Origin: Runella limosa DSM 17973
GTDB taxonomy: Bacteria > Bacteroidota > Bacteroidia > Cytophagales > Spirosomataceae
Direction of reading: 5' to 3'
DNA: 64,000 nucleotides
NCBI RefSeq assembly: GCF_000482465.1
Contig: NZ_KI519422.1
Location: 310,001-374,000, forward strand
The notes under the pieces were generated by a model that was given only the letters and a program-made list of their open reading frames with translations, was not told the origin of the DNA and ran no database searches. Below are positions 19,759 to 27,881 of this stretch, in pieces (position 1 is the first letter of the stretch; each line of letters begins with the position of its first letter). Made by a program: the position numbers and the translations under genes.

Positions 19759-22700
19759 ATGAGAAGAAGCGTACAAGGATTGCTGATCGCTGCCAGTGCG
19801 GCGTTCATTGCCTTCAGTGCTTTTCAGCCAGAGTTAGCCACCCCACTGAAAATTGAAAAAGGAACGCACATTTCGTTAATCGGGGGAAACCTTGGTTCTC
19901 GAATGCTGAACTACGATTATTTCGAAACCGAAATGCAGCTCCGTTATCCCGACAGTCAACTGTACATTCGTAACATGTGCGACGGCGGCGATACGCCAGG
20001 TTTTCGGCCTCACTCAAGCCGAAACAACCCTTGGGCGTTTCCTGGGGCGGAAAAGTTTCAAACCGAATATGCCAATAAATCAGCCAGTGAAGGCTTTTTT
20101 GATGCGCCTGACCAGTGGTTGACGCGCCTCAAAACGGACGTCGTCGTGGGAATGTTTGGTTACAGCGAGTCGTTTCAAGGAGCGGCAGGGGTTGCCAACT
20201 TCAAAGCCGAGCTCGATGCGTTTATCAAACATACCCTCAGCCAAACCTACAACGGAAGTGCGGCACCACAGTTAGTGTTGGTCTCTCCGATTGCGTTTGA
20301 AGATTTGTCAAGTTTGTATGATTTGCCCAATGGCGTGAAAGAAAACGCCAATTTGCAATTATATACCAATGCCATTAAAGAGGTAGCAACGCGCAACAAC
20401 CTTTTGTTTATTGACGCTTTTACTCCTTCCAAACAATGGTATGCCGAGTCGAAAGAACCATTGACCATCGACGGTTCGCAATTGACGGAAGATGGATATA
20501 AAAAGTTCGGGGTGTTTTTGGCCGATAAATTAGCAGGAAAAACGCCTGCCAAAGCTGAAAACAACCGTACGCTCGTTCATGCAGCAGTAGCGGAAAAAAA
20601 CTGGATGTGGCACAACGACTTCAAGATTCCTAACGGGGTTCACGTCTATGGCCGTCGTTACAATCCTTTCGGTCCCGACAACTATCCTGCTGAAATAGAG
20701 AAGATTCGTCAAATGACGGCGATTCGCGATACGGCCGTTTGGTTGGCAGCGTCGAAGGGTACAAAGGTGGATATTGCCGCCGCTGATGCTAGAACTCGGG
20801 CACTCCCTACGGTAAAAACAAACTTTAATCCCGACAAAAACGGTAGCTTAACGTACCTCTACGGCGACGAGGCCGTAAGCAAATTGAAAGTGCCATCAGG
20901 GTACAAAATTGAGTTGTTTGCTTCTGAGAAAGAGTTCCCTGACTTGGCCAAGCCGATGCAGATGTCGTTTGATAACAAAGGGCGTTTGTGGGTGGCTGCG
21001 ATGCCTAGCTATCCGCATTACAAGCCAGGAGATCCTAAACCAAATGATAAAATAATCATTCTCGAAGATACCAACGGCGATGGCAAGGCGGATAAAAGTA
21101 CCGTTTTTGCGGATAACTTACACTTACCGCTTGGTTTTGAAATCGCCTCGGAAGGGGTGTATGTTTCGCAAGGGACTAATTTTAAGCTCTTGAAAGATAC
21201 CAACGGCGATGGCAAAGCGGATAAAGAAGAAATATTGTTGAGTGGTTTTGATGACCACGATACCCACCACAATAGCCACGCCTATACTGTGGATCCTTCG
21301 GGTGCTATTTATTCAGGGGAAGGGGTGTTTTTGCATACCAATGTAGAAACATCGTACGGAACAGTACGAGGTACCAACGGTGGGTTTTACCGTTACAGTC
21401 CTCAATTGAAGAAATTAGAACGTACGGCACAGCTCTCAATTCCTAACCCTTGGGGGATTGTATTTGATGATTGGGGACAACCATTCTTTGCCGAAACGTC
21501 AAGCCCCGATGTGCGCTGGATGATGCCTGGTAGTGTATTGCCTCGTTATGGTCAGGCCACGCACAAGTCGGTACAACTTATCGAAGATAAACATCGGGTA
21601 CGACCTACGTCTGGGTTAGAGTTTGTATCAAGCCGACATTTTCCTGATGAATTGCAAGGAGCGCTTTTGATCAACAATACCATCGGGTTTTTGGGAACGA
21701 AAGCGCATAGTATGGTTGATGACGGAACGGGTTATAAAAGTCAACATTTGGTTGATTTGATTGTAAGTGAAGACCGTAATTTCCGTCCAGTAGATATGGA
21801 GTTTGCGCCTGATGGCTCATTGTACGTGATTGACTGGCACAATATCCTCATTGGTCACATGCAGCACAACGCTCGTGACCCTCTCCGTGACCACATGCAC
21901 GGACGGGTTTATCGCATTACGTATCCTTCACGCCCGTTGGTGACTCCTGCGAAAATTGACGGAGCTTCGGTAGAAACTTTGTTGGACAACCTCAAGCTCA
22001 CCGAATACCGTACTCGCTACCGCACCCGCCGTGAGCTTCGTGGCCGTAATGCCGCTGAAGTGTTGCCCAAAATAACCAAATGGACTGCAAGCCTTGATAA
22101 AAACGACCCACGCTACGAACACCATTTGTTGGAAGCGTTGTGGGTAAGCTGGGGATTGGATAAAGTGGATCAAAAACTATTGCGCCAGTTGCTCAAAGCC
22201 AAAGATTACCACGTGCGTTCGGCGGCGGTTCAAGTAGTTCGCTACACAGGTCATCAAGTGCCCGACCAAGCCGCATTGCTTATGCAAGCTGCGAAAGATG
22301 AAAACAGTCGGGTGCGTTTAGTAGCCATCGTAGCCGCGTCTTGGGTTGGCAAAGAAAAAGGGTTACCAATTTTGGCCGAAGCTGCCAAGAAGCCATTGGA
22401 CGATTGGATGGTGTATGCCCACGAAACGGCCGTAGCGCATTTGAAGGGAGAGAATGTGGCAGTGAAGAAAAAAGAAGCCGAAGTTGCAACTACCTTAAAA
22501 GGAGCAGAATTGGAATTGTTTAAGTTGGGTAAAACCATTTATAGCAAAGAAGGCTACTGCGCCACCTGCCACCAAGCCGACGGCAATGGATTGACGGCAT
22601 CGGGCTTCCCGCCATTAGCTGGTACGAAGTGGGTACAGGGCAACGAAGAGCGCCTCATCAAAATTGCTCTCAAAGGACTCATGGGGCCGATAGAGGTAAA

Positions 22701-22920
22701 CGGTAAACAATACCCAGGCCAAGTACCGATGACGCCGTTTGCAGGTTTGCTCAACGACAAAGAAGTAGCGGCCGTATTGACTTACGTTCGTAACTCCTTT
22801 GGCAACAAAGCCTCGGCCATCACACCCGAAAAAGTAAAAGAAGTAAGAGCCGCCACGGCTGGCAAAAGCGATATTTATACTTCAACAAAGCTCCTGAGCG
22901 AGCACCCGTTGGAGAAGTAA
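19759..22920 (+). CDS. SGNH hydrolase / PVC-type dehydrogenase / cytochrome c fusion
   Basis: A 1053-residue exported protein. After the signal peptide (about 1-25) comes an SGNH/GDSL-like domain (about 30-265: ISLIGGNLGSRMLNYDYFE, VVGMFGYSESFQG, TIDGSQLTEDGYKKFGVFLA). A membrane-bound-dehydrogenase beta-propeller follows (about 370-720, with repeated DTNGDGKADK motifs and GLEFVSSRHFPDELQG), then a HEAT-like helical part (about 740-900), and a C-terminal cytochrome c with heme motif C934-ATCH. It probably oxidises a sugar or polyol in the periplasm and passes electrons to heme. It forms a pair with the ThuA-like gene. Confidence 0.88.
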   Translation: MRRSVQGLLIAASAAFIAFSAFQPELATPLKIEKGTHISLIGGNLGSRMLNYDYFETEMQLRYPDSQLYIRNMCDGGDTPGFRPHSSRNNPWAFPGAEKFQTEYANKSASEGFFDAPDQWLTRLKTDVVVGMFGYSESFQGAAGVANFKAELDAFIKHTLSQTYNGSAAPQLVLVSPIAFEDLSSLYDLPNGVKENANLQLYTNAIKEVATRNNLLFIDAFTPSKQWYAESKEPLTIDGSQLTEDGYKKFGVFLADKLAGKTPAKAENNRTLVHAAVAEKNWMWHNDFKIPNGVHVYGRRYNPFGPDNYPAEIEKIRQMTAIRDTAVWLAASKGTKVDIAAADARTRALPTVKTNFNPDKNGSLTYLYGDEAVSKLKVPSGYKIELFASEKEFPDLAKPMQMSFDNKGRLWVAAMPSYPHYKPGDPKPNDKIIILEDTNGDGKADKSTVFADNLHLPLGFEIASEGVYVSQGTNFKLLKDTNGDGKADKEEILLSGFDDHDTHHNSHAYTVDPSGAIYSGEGVFLHTNVETSYGTVRGTNGGFYRYSPQLKKLERTAQLSIPNPWGIVFDDWGQPFFAETSSPDVRWMMPGSVLPRYGQATHKSVQLIEDKHRVRPTSGLEFVSSRHFPDELQGALLINNTIGFLGTKAHSMVDDGTGYKSQHLVDLIVSEDRNFRPVDMEFAPDGSLYVIDWHNILIGHMQHNARDPLRDHMHGRVYRITYPSRPLVTPAKIDGASVETLLDNLKLTEYRTRYRTRRELRGRNAAEVLPKITKWTASLDKNDPRYEHHLLEALWVSWGLDKVDQKLLRQLLKAKDYHVRSAAVQVVRYTGHQVPDQAALLMQAAKDENSRVRLVAIVAASWVGKEKGLPILAEAAKKPLDDWMVYAHETAVAHLKGENVAVKKKEAEVATTLKGAELELFKLGKTIYSKEGYCATCHQADGNGLTASGFPPLAGTKWVQGNEERLIKIALKGLMGPIEVNGKQYPGQVPMTPFAGLLNDKEVAAVLTYVRNSFGNKASAITPEKVKEVRAATAGKSDIYTSTKLLSEHPLEK

Positions 22921-22971
22921 GCGGTACGGGTGTCCCGCCCATTTTAAAGAATAAAAATAACAAAAAGCGAG

Positions 22972-23017
22972 CAAGAAGCCCGTGCCACAGCAGTAAGTTT
23001 GTGGTACGGGCTTCTTG
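22972..23017. terminator. Long hairpin after the PVC-type gene
   Basis: CAAGAAGCCCGTGCCACA (22972-22989) pairs with TGTGGTACGGGCTTCTTG (23000-23017) with one G-T type mismatch over 18 bp. It stands between the end of the PVC-type gene and the acyltransferase and probably terminates the upstream unit. Confidence 0.7.
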
Positions 23018-23075
23018 TTGACCAAGGGGTAATAATTTTACCCAACCAATTTTACTACTAAATGTGACATTATTA

Positions 23076-24182
23076 ATGAGTTCTAACAACCTTGACATCA
23101 AACCACACTATCAGCTATTAGATGGGCTTCGAGGCGTAGCTGCTATTATTGTTGTGTTTTTTCACCTAACGGAACCACTGGCCACTAGCCATCTTGACAA
23201 CGTGGTTAACCATGGCTATTTAGCCGTTGACTTTTTCTTCCTTTTGTCAGGTTTTGTGATTGGATACGCCTACGACGATAGATGGAATAGGTTGACATTC
23301 AGTGGCTTTCTTCGGCGTCGGTTTGAGCGCCTGCAGCCACTCGTTATATTAGGCATGACCCTCGGCGGTATCGGCTTTTACTTTACCGACTCACCTATCT
23401 GGCCACTCATTCATACCGTTCCTGTTTGGAAGTTAATAGTGGTTATGCTGATAGGATACACGCTTATCCCCATCCCACTGTCTATGGATATACGCGGTTG
23501 GCAAGAAATGCACCCGCTCAACAGTGTGGGGTGGTCACTGTTTTTTGAGTACATCGCCAATATTCTCTACGCCTTAGGCATAAGAAAACTATCCAATAAA
23601 GCGCTGGCTGGTTTTGTGGTACTGGCAGGGGGCATACTTGTGCATTTAGCACTAACTAGCCCCAACGGAGACGTAACGGGTGGCTGGACCCTAAATACAG
23701 AACACATGCGTATTGGGATAACGCGTACTTTATTTCCTTTTTTTGCGGGGTTGCTTTTGTCGCGGGTTACAAAGCCTACCACCATTAAAAATGCGTTTTT
23801 TTGGTGCAGTCTGCTGGTTGCCCTTGTGTTGTTTATGCCAAGAATAGGCGGGGCAAAGCATCTTTGGATGAATGGCTTGTACGAAGCGTTTTGCATTATC
23901 ATCGTCTTCCCCCTAATCGTGTATATTGGTGCCAGTGGTGTAGTACATAGCCAAAAAGAAGCGAAAATTTGCAAGTTTTTGGGCGAGCTTTCGTATCCTT
24001 TGTACATGACACATTATGTGCTTTTGTATTTCTATGTGGCATGGGTGAGCAAGCACAAAGGTATTACATTGGCGCAAGTATGGCCCTACGCGCTACTCAC
24101 ATTTTCAGGTGCTATTGTGTTGGCGTATGTAAGTTTAAAATGGTACGACGAGCCGATACGAGCATGGCTGCGCAAGAAGTAG
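23076..24182 (+). CDS. Acyltransferase family 3 membrane protein
   Basis: A 368-residue polytopic membrane protein of the acyltransferase-3 (OafA/NodX-like) family: YQLLDGLRGVAAIIVVFFHL with the catalytic-type histidine at its end, then AVDFFFLLSGFVIGYAYD, and about ten hydrophobic helices ending in WYDEPIRAWLRKK. It would O-acylate an envelope glycan or lipid. A GTG at 23064 opens the frame, but ATG at 23076 (MSSNNLDIK) is the more likely start. No operon partner is evident. Confidence 0.88.
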   Translation: MSSNNLDIKPHYQLLDGLRGVAAIIVVFFHLTEPLATSHLDNVVNHGYLAVDFFFLLSGFVIGYAYDDRWNRLTFSGFLRRRFERLQPLVILGMTLGGIGFYFTDSPIWPLIHTVPVWKLIVVMLIGYTLIPIPLSMDIRGWQEMHPLNSVGWSLFFEYIANILYALGIRKLSNKALAGFVVLAGGILVHLALTSPNGDVTGGWTLNTEHMRIGITRTLFPFFAGLLLSRVTKPTTIKNAFFWCSLLVALVLFMPRIGGAKHLWMNGLYEAFCIIIVFPLIVYIGASGVVHSQKEAKICKFLGELSYPLYMTHYVLLYFYVAWVSKHKGITLAQVWPYALLTFSGAIVLAYVSLKWYDEPIRAWLRKK

Positions 24183-24254
24183 GGGTCTTATAATCCCTCT
24201 TTCTTTGAAAACGCACTTATTTTATCCATAAATTAACTTATTGGTTGAATATAG

Positions 24255-24294
24255 GTCAGATGACAGTATTGTCTCGGTCAGACGATAGTCAGAC
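24255..24294. repeat. Family D repeat (GTCAGAC), copy 1
   Basis: Two related halves: GTCAGATGACAGTATTGTCT at 24255 and GTCAGACGATAGTCAGAC at 24277-24294. The second 18-mer is the exact reverse complement of 37146-37163. It lies just past the esterase stop. Confidence 0.75.
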
Positions 24295-24297
24295 CGA

Positions 24298-25155
24298 CTA
24301 CAATACTCCCTTCAAAAACCCCGCCATCTTATTCATCAATTCTTTTTTTGCATACTCAGGGCTAGAGTGGCCTGCGTTGGGAATAAACTCAATCTGAACG
24401 GGTCGGTTTTTGCTTTTATAGACGCTCATTAGTTCAATAGACTGATTGATAGGTACTTGAATGTCTTGTTCGCCATGTACAATAAAAAGAGGAGGAGCAT
24501 CGGCGGTCACCTGATGTACGGGGCTAGCGAGTTTGGCTAGGTCAGGCACTTGCTCAACGGGTTTGCCCAATAAAATAGCCAAGGCAGGCAAGCGCACATT
24601 CAAGCCGTGCGGCGTGGACTGATTTAGAATCGTTAGGAAGTTGGTCGGGCCAAAAAAATCAATGCACGCTTGTACCGAAGAGGAAGTGGAGGTGTATTTT
24701 CCAAGCGTACCTTCGAGTGTCGGATGGTTGTTGGTGGTAGCGACTAATGCCGCCAAATGTCCCCCCGAAGAGGCACCCCAAATGATTATTTTATCGGCTC
24801 GGTAGCCGTAGGTAGCGGCATTGGCCCTCAAAAAACGAATTGCGGCTTTGATGTCATGTACGGGCGTAGGGAAAGCCTTGTCGGTACTCGCCCGAAAATC
24901 AACACTTGCCAGTGCATAACCGTGCTCCAACATCCCCAAAGGCGGATTTTCTTTACTTCCCGAATGCCATGCCCCGCCATGAATCCAAACAATTAGGTAG
25001 GGAGAAGTATGCTGCTTGAGTTTATAAATATCCAGTTGGAGCTTTTTACCGTCGGCTTCGGCATAGACAATATCTTTGACAACAAGCGTGTCTTTCTGAG
25101 CCTGTGCCCCAAACGTAAGAAGGCAAACCCAAAGCGTTAAAAAAGATTTTTTCAT
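24298..25155 (-). CDS. Alpha/beta hydrolase (BD-FAE-like esterase), secreted
   Basis: About 285 residues from M20 of the longest frame (start at 25155), chosen because MKKSFLTLWVCLLTFGAQAQ is a clean signal peptide. It has the oxyanion HGGAW motif (LIVWIHGGAWHSGSK), the nucleophile elbow IIWGASSGGHLAAL, the acid in VHGEQDIQVP and the histidine in NAGHSSPEY. Family members are carboxylesterases, often on feruloyl or acetyl xylan esters. Substrate unknown; location near SusCD loci fits glycan deacylation. Confidence 0.85.
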   Translation of the reverse strand: MKKSFLTLWVCLLTFGAQAQKDTLVVKDIVYAEADGKKLQLDIYKLKQHTSPYLIVWIHGGAWHSGSKENPPLGMLEHGYALASVDFRASTDKAFPTPVHDIKAAIRFLRANAATYGYRADKIIIWGASSGGHLAALVATTNNHPTLEGTLGKYTSTSSSVQACIDFFGPTNFLTILNQSTPHGLNVRLPALAILLGKPVEQVPDLAKLASPVHQVTADAPPLFIVHGEQDIQVPINQSIELMSVYKSKNRPVQIEFIPNAGHSSPEYAKKELMNKMAGFLKGVL

Positions 25156-25217
25156 CATTTGGAGCATTGGGGCTGCCATATACTCAAACATAAAGGAATC
25201 GATTGCGTTCAACTGTC

Positions 25218-25361
25218 TTATTTGGATATTTTAGCCCTTGCTTTTTTAATGGTCTCTTGAAGCTGGTTCATATCTAGTTTTTTTAATAACTCATTGGCTA
25301 TTAGTACTTTGTTTTCTACAACGTTATAGCTTTGTTTTGGATATTCTTGTTTGGTTTTCAT
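25218..25361 (-). CDS. Small 47-residue protein paired with a DUF6934-like gene
   Basis: ATG at 25359-25361 opens a frame of 47 residues, MKTKQEYPKQSYNVVENKVL and on, stopping at 25218-25220. It starts one base after the stop of the 148-residue gene upstream, so the pair is almost certainly co-translated. It is charged and probably helical (ANELLKKLDMNQLQETIKKA) with no membrane segment. I do not recognise the family. The layout resembles two-gene toxin-antitoxin cassettes, but that is inference. Confidence 0.6.
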   Translation of the reverse strand: MKTKQEYPKQSYNVVENKVLIANELLKKLDMNQLQETIKKARAKISK

Positions 25362-25362
25362 G

Positions 25363-25809
25363 TTAGAGAACGTTTAAAATCAAAAAATAATCATATTGTT
25401 GATTAGCCTGAAAAGGCTCTGGTTGTATGTCATTAAATCCACCCAAAACTACAAATCTCTTTTGAATTTCACTGAGTTCCCGACTGATTATCAAACGGTA
25501 TAAGCGTTGTCTGCGTTCATCGCTACCACGAAAATGTACAATAGCAGTGGTATATTGATTTAAGAAACTATCTATAATTCTTATGACAGTTGCTAAAACA
25601 GTTCTCATGTCTTTGTTTCGTGTTTCGGTTATATCCGACATATTTCCATTTTCCAAAATATCTACCAAAGCCAAATTATAAATATTGGGCGTATCTAGAG
25701 CAGTAAAAATCACTTGTTTTCTTACATGTTTTTCATTGCTTACACTCCAAAAATCATATTTTATTTCGGTCGAAGGGTGTTCATAGGGGTAATAAGGCTC
25801 GTCCATCAA
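25363..25809 (-). CDS. DUF6934-like protein
   Basis: A 148-residue cytosolic protein. The core DITETRNKDMRTVLATVIRI followed by AIVHFRGSDERRQRLYRLII resembles the Bacteroidota family DUF6934, short proteins of unknown function in which a G(S)xxR-x-RLY motif recurs. The region is AT-rich compared with the neighbouring SusCD genes, suggesting transfer. The 47-residue gene follows with a 1-bp gap. The family call is from memory of the motif and should be treated as moderate. Confidence 0.6.
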   Translation of the reverse strand: MMDEPYYPYEHPSTEIKYDFWSVSNEKHVRKQVIFTALDTPNIYNLALVDILENGNMSDITETRNKDMRTVLATVIRIIDSFLNQYTTAIVHFRGSDERRQRLYRLIISRELSEIQKRFVVLGGFNDIQPEPFQANQQYDYFLILNVL

Positions 25810-26042
25810 ACAATCTAAAGTTTTGTTATACTACTTATCAAAAATATAAAGTTTTTGCTGGATTTGCTAAAAACAAGTTTCTGGACTCTTCTGCATTTTT
25901 CTTCTGTCAATAGTTGCCGAAGCAGCAGCGCTACCATCGGCATATTAATTCCAAAATTTCTGAAATGAACTAAGGGGAGTTTTTGGAAAACTTGTCTCTG
26001 TTATATAAAGTGTCTAAGAAATTTTTATCCAAAACCTATAAG

Positions 26043-26696
26043 ATGCAATCGACCTTACTGGATAGTGCAGGTGATGAAGCACCGAAACCAAATGTGTATT
26101 CATTGCTGAACGAAGGGGCTACCAACGAGGAATTGGCGAGCGAAAAACGGGAATGGAATGACAACGAGCTATTTATTCGGCAGGCTTTTCTTGAAAACCC
26201 TTCCAAAGGCTGCGCGTTGTTGTTTCGCCGTTATCACAAAATGCTCTGTAGCCATGCCGTGCGATTTGTGTATTCCAAAGACATCGCCGAAGACTTGGTG
26301 AGTGATGTGTTTTGTCGGTTTTGGAAAACCAAAGCCTACGAAACCGTCACGAGCTCGTATCGTCTTTATTTGTTCAGAAGTGTACGAAATGAGGCACTTA
26401 ACTACTTACGTTGGGAATTCAAAGAAACCGAGAATATCGAGTTGGCAGAATACCGTGAATCGCCCCGTAGCCAACAACCCGACCACGCCACCCAGTACGA
26501 AGAAGTTGTTAAAAAGGTGGAAGACCTGGTCAATACCTTACCGCCACAATGCCAAAAGGTATTTTTAATGAGCCGTTTTGAAGGAAAAAAATACCAAGAA
26601 ATAGCCGACGAAATGGCCATTTCCCTCAAAACCGTCGAAGCACATTTAGGAAAGGCGCTGAGTATCATGCGAAATGGACTCAAAAATCACCTGTAA
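26043..26696 (+). CDS. RNA polymerase sigma factor, ECF/FecI-like (second locus)
   Basis: A 217-residue sigma-70 family protein from ATG 26043; the frame is open upstream to a TTG at 25983, which would add 20 residues and is less likely. Region 2: LLFRRYHKMLCSHAVRFVYS, IAEDLVSDVFCRFWKTKAY, YRLYLFRSVRNEALNYLRW. Region 4: LPPQCQKVFLMSRFEGKKYQ, EIADEMAISLKTVEAHLGKA. It should be controlled by the FecR protein 54 bp downstream and act on the second SusCD pair. Confidence 0.9.
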   Translation: MQSTLLDSAGDEAPKPNVYSLLNEGATNEELASEKREWNDNELFIRQAFLENPSKGCALLFRRYHKMLCSHAVRFVYSKDIAEDLVSDVFCRFWKTKAYETVTSSYRLYLFRSVRNEALNYLRWEFKETENIELAEYRESPRSQQPDHATQYEEVVKKVEDLVNTLPPQCQKVFLMSRFEGKKYQEIADEMAISLKTVEAHLGKALSIMRNGLKNHL

Positions 26697-26750
26697 CTAA
26701 GGGGAGTTGGCCTATTTCTTATCTAAATAGTAACACACTATCTGAAACAA

Positions 26751-27758
26751 ATGAAACGAGACATAAGCAAGGAGTTGATATTTAGCCATTTTGCCCATAA
26801 ATCTTCGCCTTTACAGCGAAAAATGATTGACGAATGGCTGCAAACCGAAGCCAATGAAGAGCAATATTTCGCATGGCTTGAGGAGTGGGAAAATACCCAT
26901 CCACAGTACTTGCCCAAAAGCGAGGCGGCCTTGGAAAATTACGAGGCGTTTTTGGAGGCCAATCCGCATTCCCAATTACCAACAGAAATGCCCGCGTCCG
27001 AATCCGTGGTTTCCTCAAACCGTCGCTATTGGTTTCGTTGGTTAGCGGCGGCGTCGGTTGTGTTGGTGCTGGGCGGTGTGGGATGGTTGTTCCGTAGCAG
27101 TTTACTGTATCAAACTTACCAAACTGCCTTTGGCGAAACCAAGTCGGTGCGGTTGCCAGATGGCAGTAAAGTGACGCTCAATGCCAATTCGTTGCTACGG
27201 CTCCCGCGTTTTGGTTTTGGGACAAAAAATCGGGAAGTATTCTTGAAAGGAGAAGCGAGCTTTTCGGTGACGCATACCCCCGACCATCAAAAGTTTGTGG
27301 TAAAAACCAATAAGCAATTTGAAGTGGTGGTTTTGGGAACGGAGTTTTCGGTATATGCCCGTCAGCGGATTTCTAAAGTGGTATTGAGCAAAGGAAAAGT
27401 GCAGGTACGCTATCAACAAGGCCATACCCAAAAACAAATTGTGCTCACACCTGGCGATTTGGTCACGCTCGACCGCGAGAATAACATGGATAAAAAGGCC
27501 GTGTCGCATCCCCAAAACTACGCAGCATGGGAGCAAAAACGATTTGTGTTTGAAGAAACGAGCTTGCAGGACGTCGCCTATCTGCTGCAAGAAAACTACG
27601 GATTGGAGGTCGAAATCAAAGACAAAGAGTTGTCCGAGCGGGTCATTATGGGGTCGTTTCGGGCAGAGAACGTTGACCAACTTTTACAATCCATTTCGGA
27701 GCTTTTGGATATTAGCGTAGTGAGGCAAGGAAATAGAGTTCAACTGTCTGATAAATAA
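26751..27758 (+). CDS. FecR family anti-sigma factor (second locus)
   Basis: A 335-residue protein with a cytoplasmic sigma-binding part, one transmembrane helix at about 96-114 (FRWLAAASVVLVLGGVGWLF), a FecR domain (LPDGSKVTLNANSLLRLPRF, LKGEASFSVTHTPDHQKFVV, VLGTEFSVYARQ) and a C-terminal DUF4974-type region (FEETSLQDVAYLLQENYGLE). It mirrors the arrangement at 12243-13325. Spacing and order link it to the following STN-containing SusC. Confidence 0.93.
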   Translation: MKRDISKELIFSHFAHKSSPLQRKMIDEWLQTEANEEQYFAWLEEWENTHPQYLPKSEAALENYEAFLEANPHSQLPTEMPASESVVSSNRRYWFRWLAAASVVLVLGGVGWLFRSSLLYQTYQTAFGETKSVRLPDGSKVTLNANSLLRLPRFGFGTKNREVFLKGEASFSVTHTPDHQKFVVKTNKQFEVVVLGTEFSVYARQRISKVVLSKGKVQVRYQQGHTQKQIVLTPGDLVTLDRENNMDKKAVSHPQNYAAWEQKRFVFEETSLQDVAYLLQENYGLEVEIKDKELSERVIMGSFRAENVDQLLQSISELLDISVVRQGNRVQLSDK

Positions 27759-27768
27759 GTGAAATAGC

Positions 27769-27831
27769 AGACTTTCCAAGTTTAAAAATCTATTGATTAT
27801 CAAAGAGATGAGCTTGAAACTTGGAAAGTCT
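27769..27831. repeat. Family A hairpin, single copy
   Basis: AGACTTTCCAAGTTT (27769-27783) pairs perfectly over 15 bp with AAACTTGGAAAGTCT (27817-27831). The loop contains TTGATTATCA, as in the array at 717-1014. It lies between the FecR stop and SusC. Confidence 0.85.
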
Positions 27832-27881
27832 ATAGTGGTGTAACTGTTTAATTAACTAAGCGAATTTAACTTATCGAGAAT

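Noticed and set aside
25983-26042. TTG start adding 20 residues to the second sigma factor
   Set aside because: The added residues do not extend any sigma domain, and ATG 26043 is available; kept only as an alternative.
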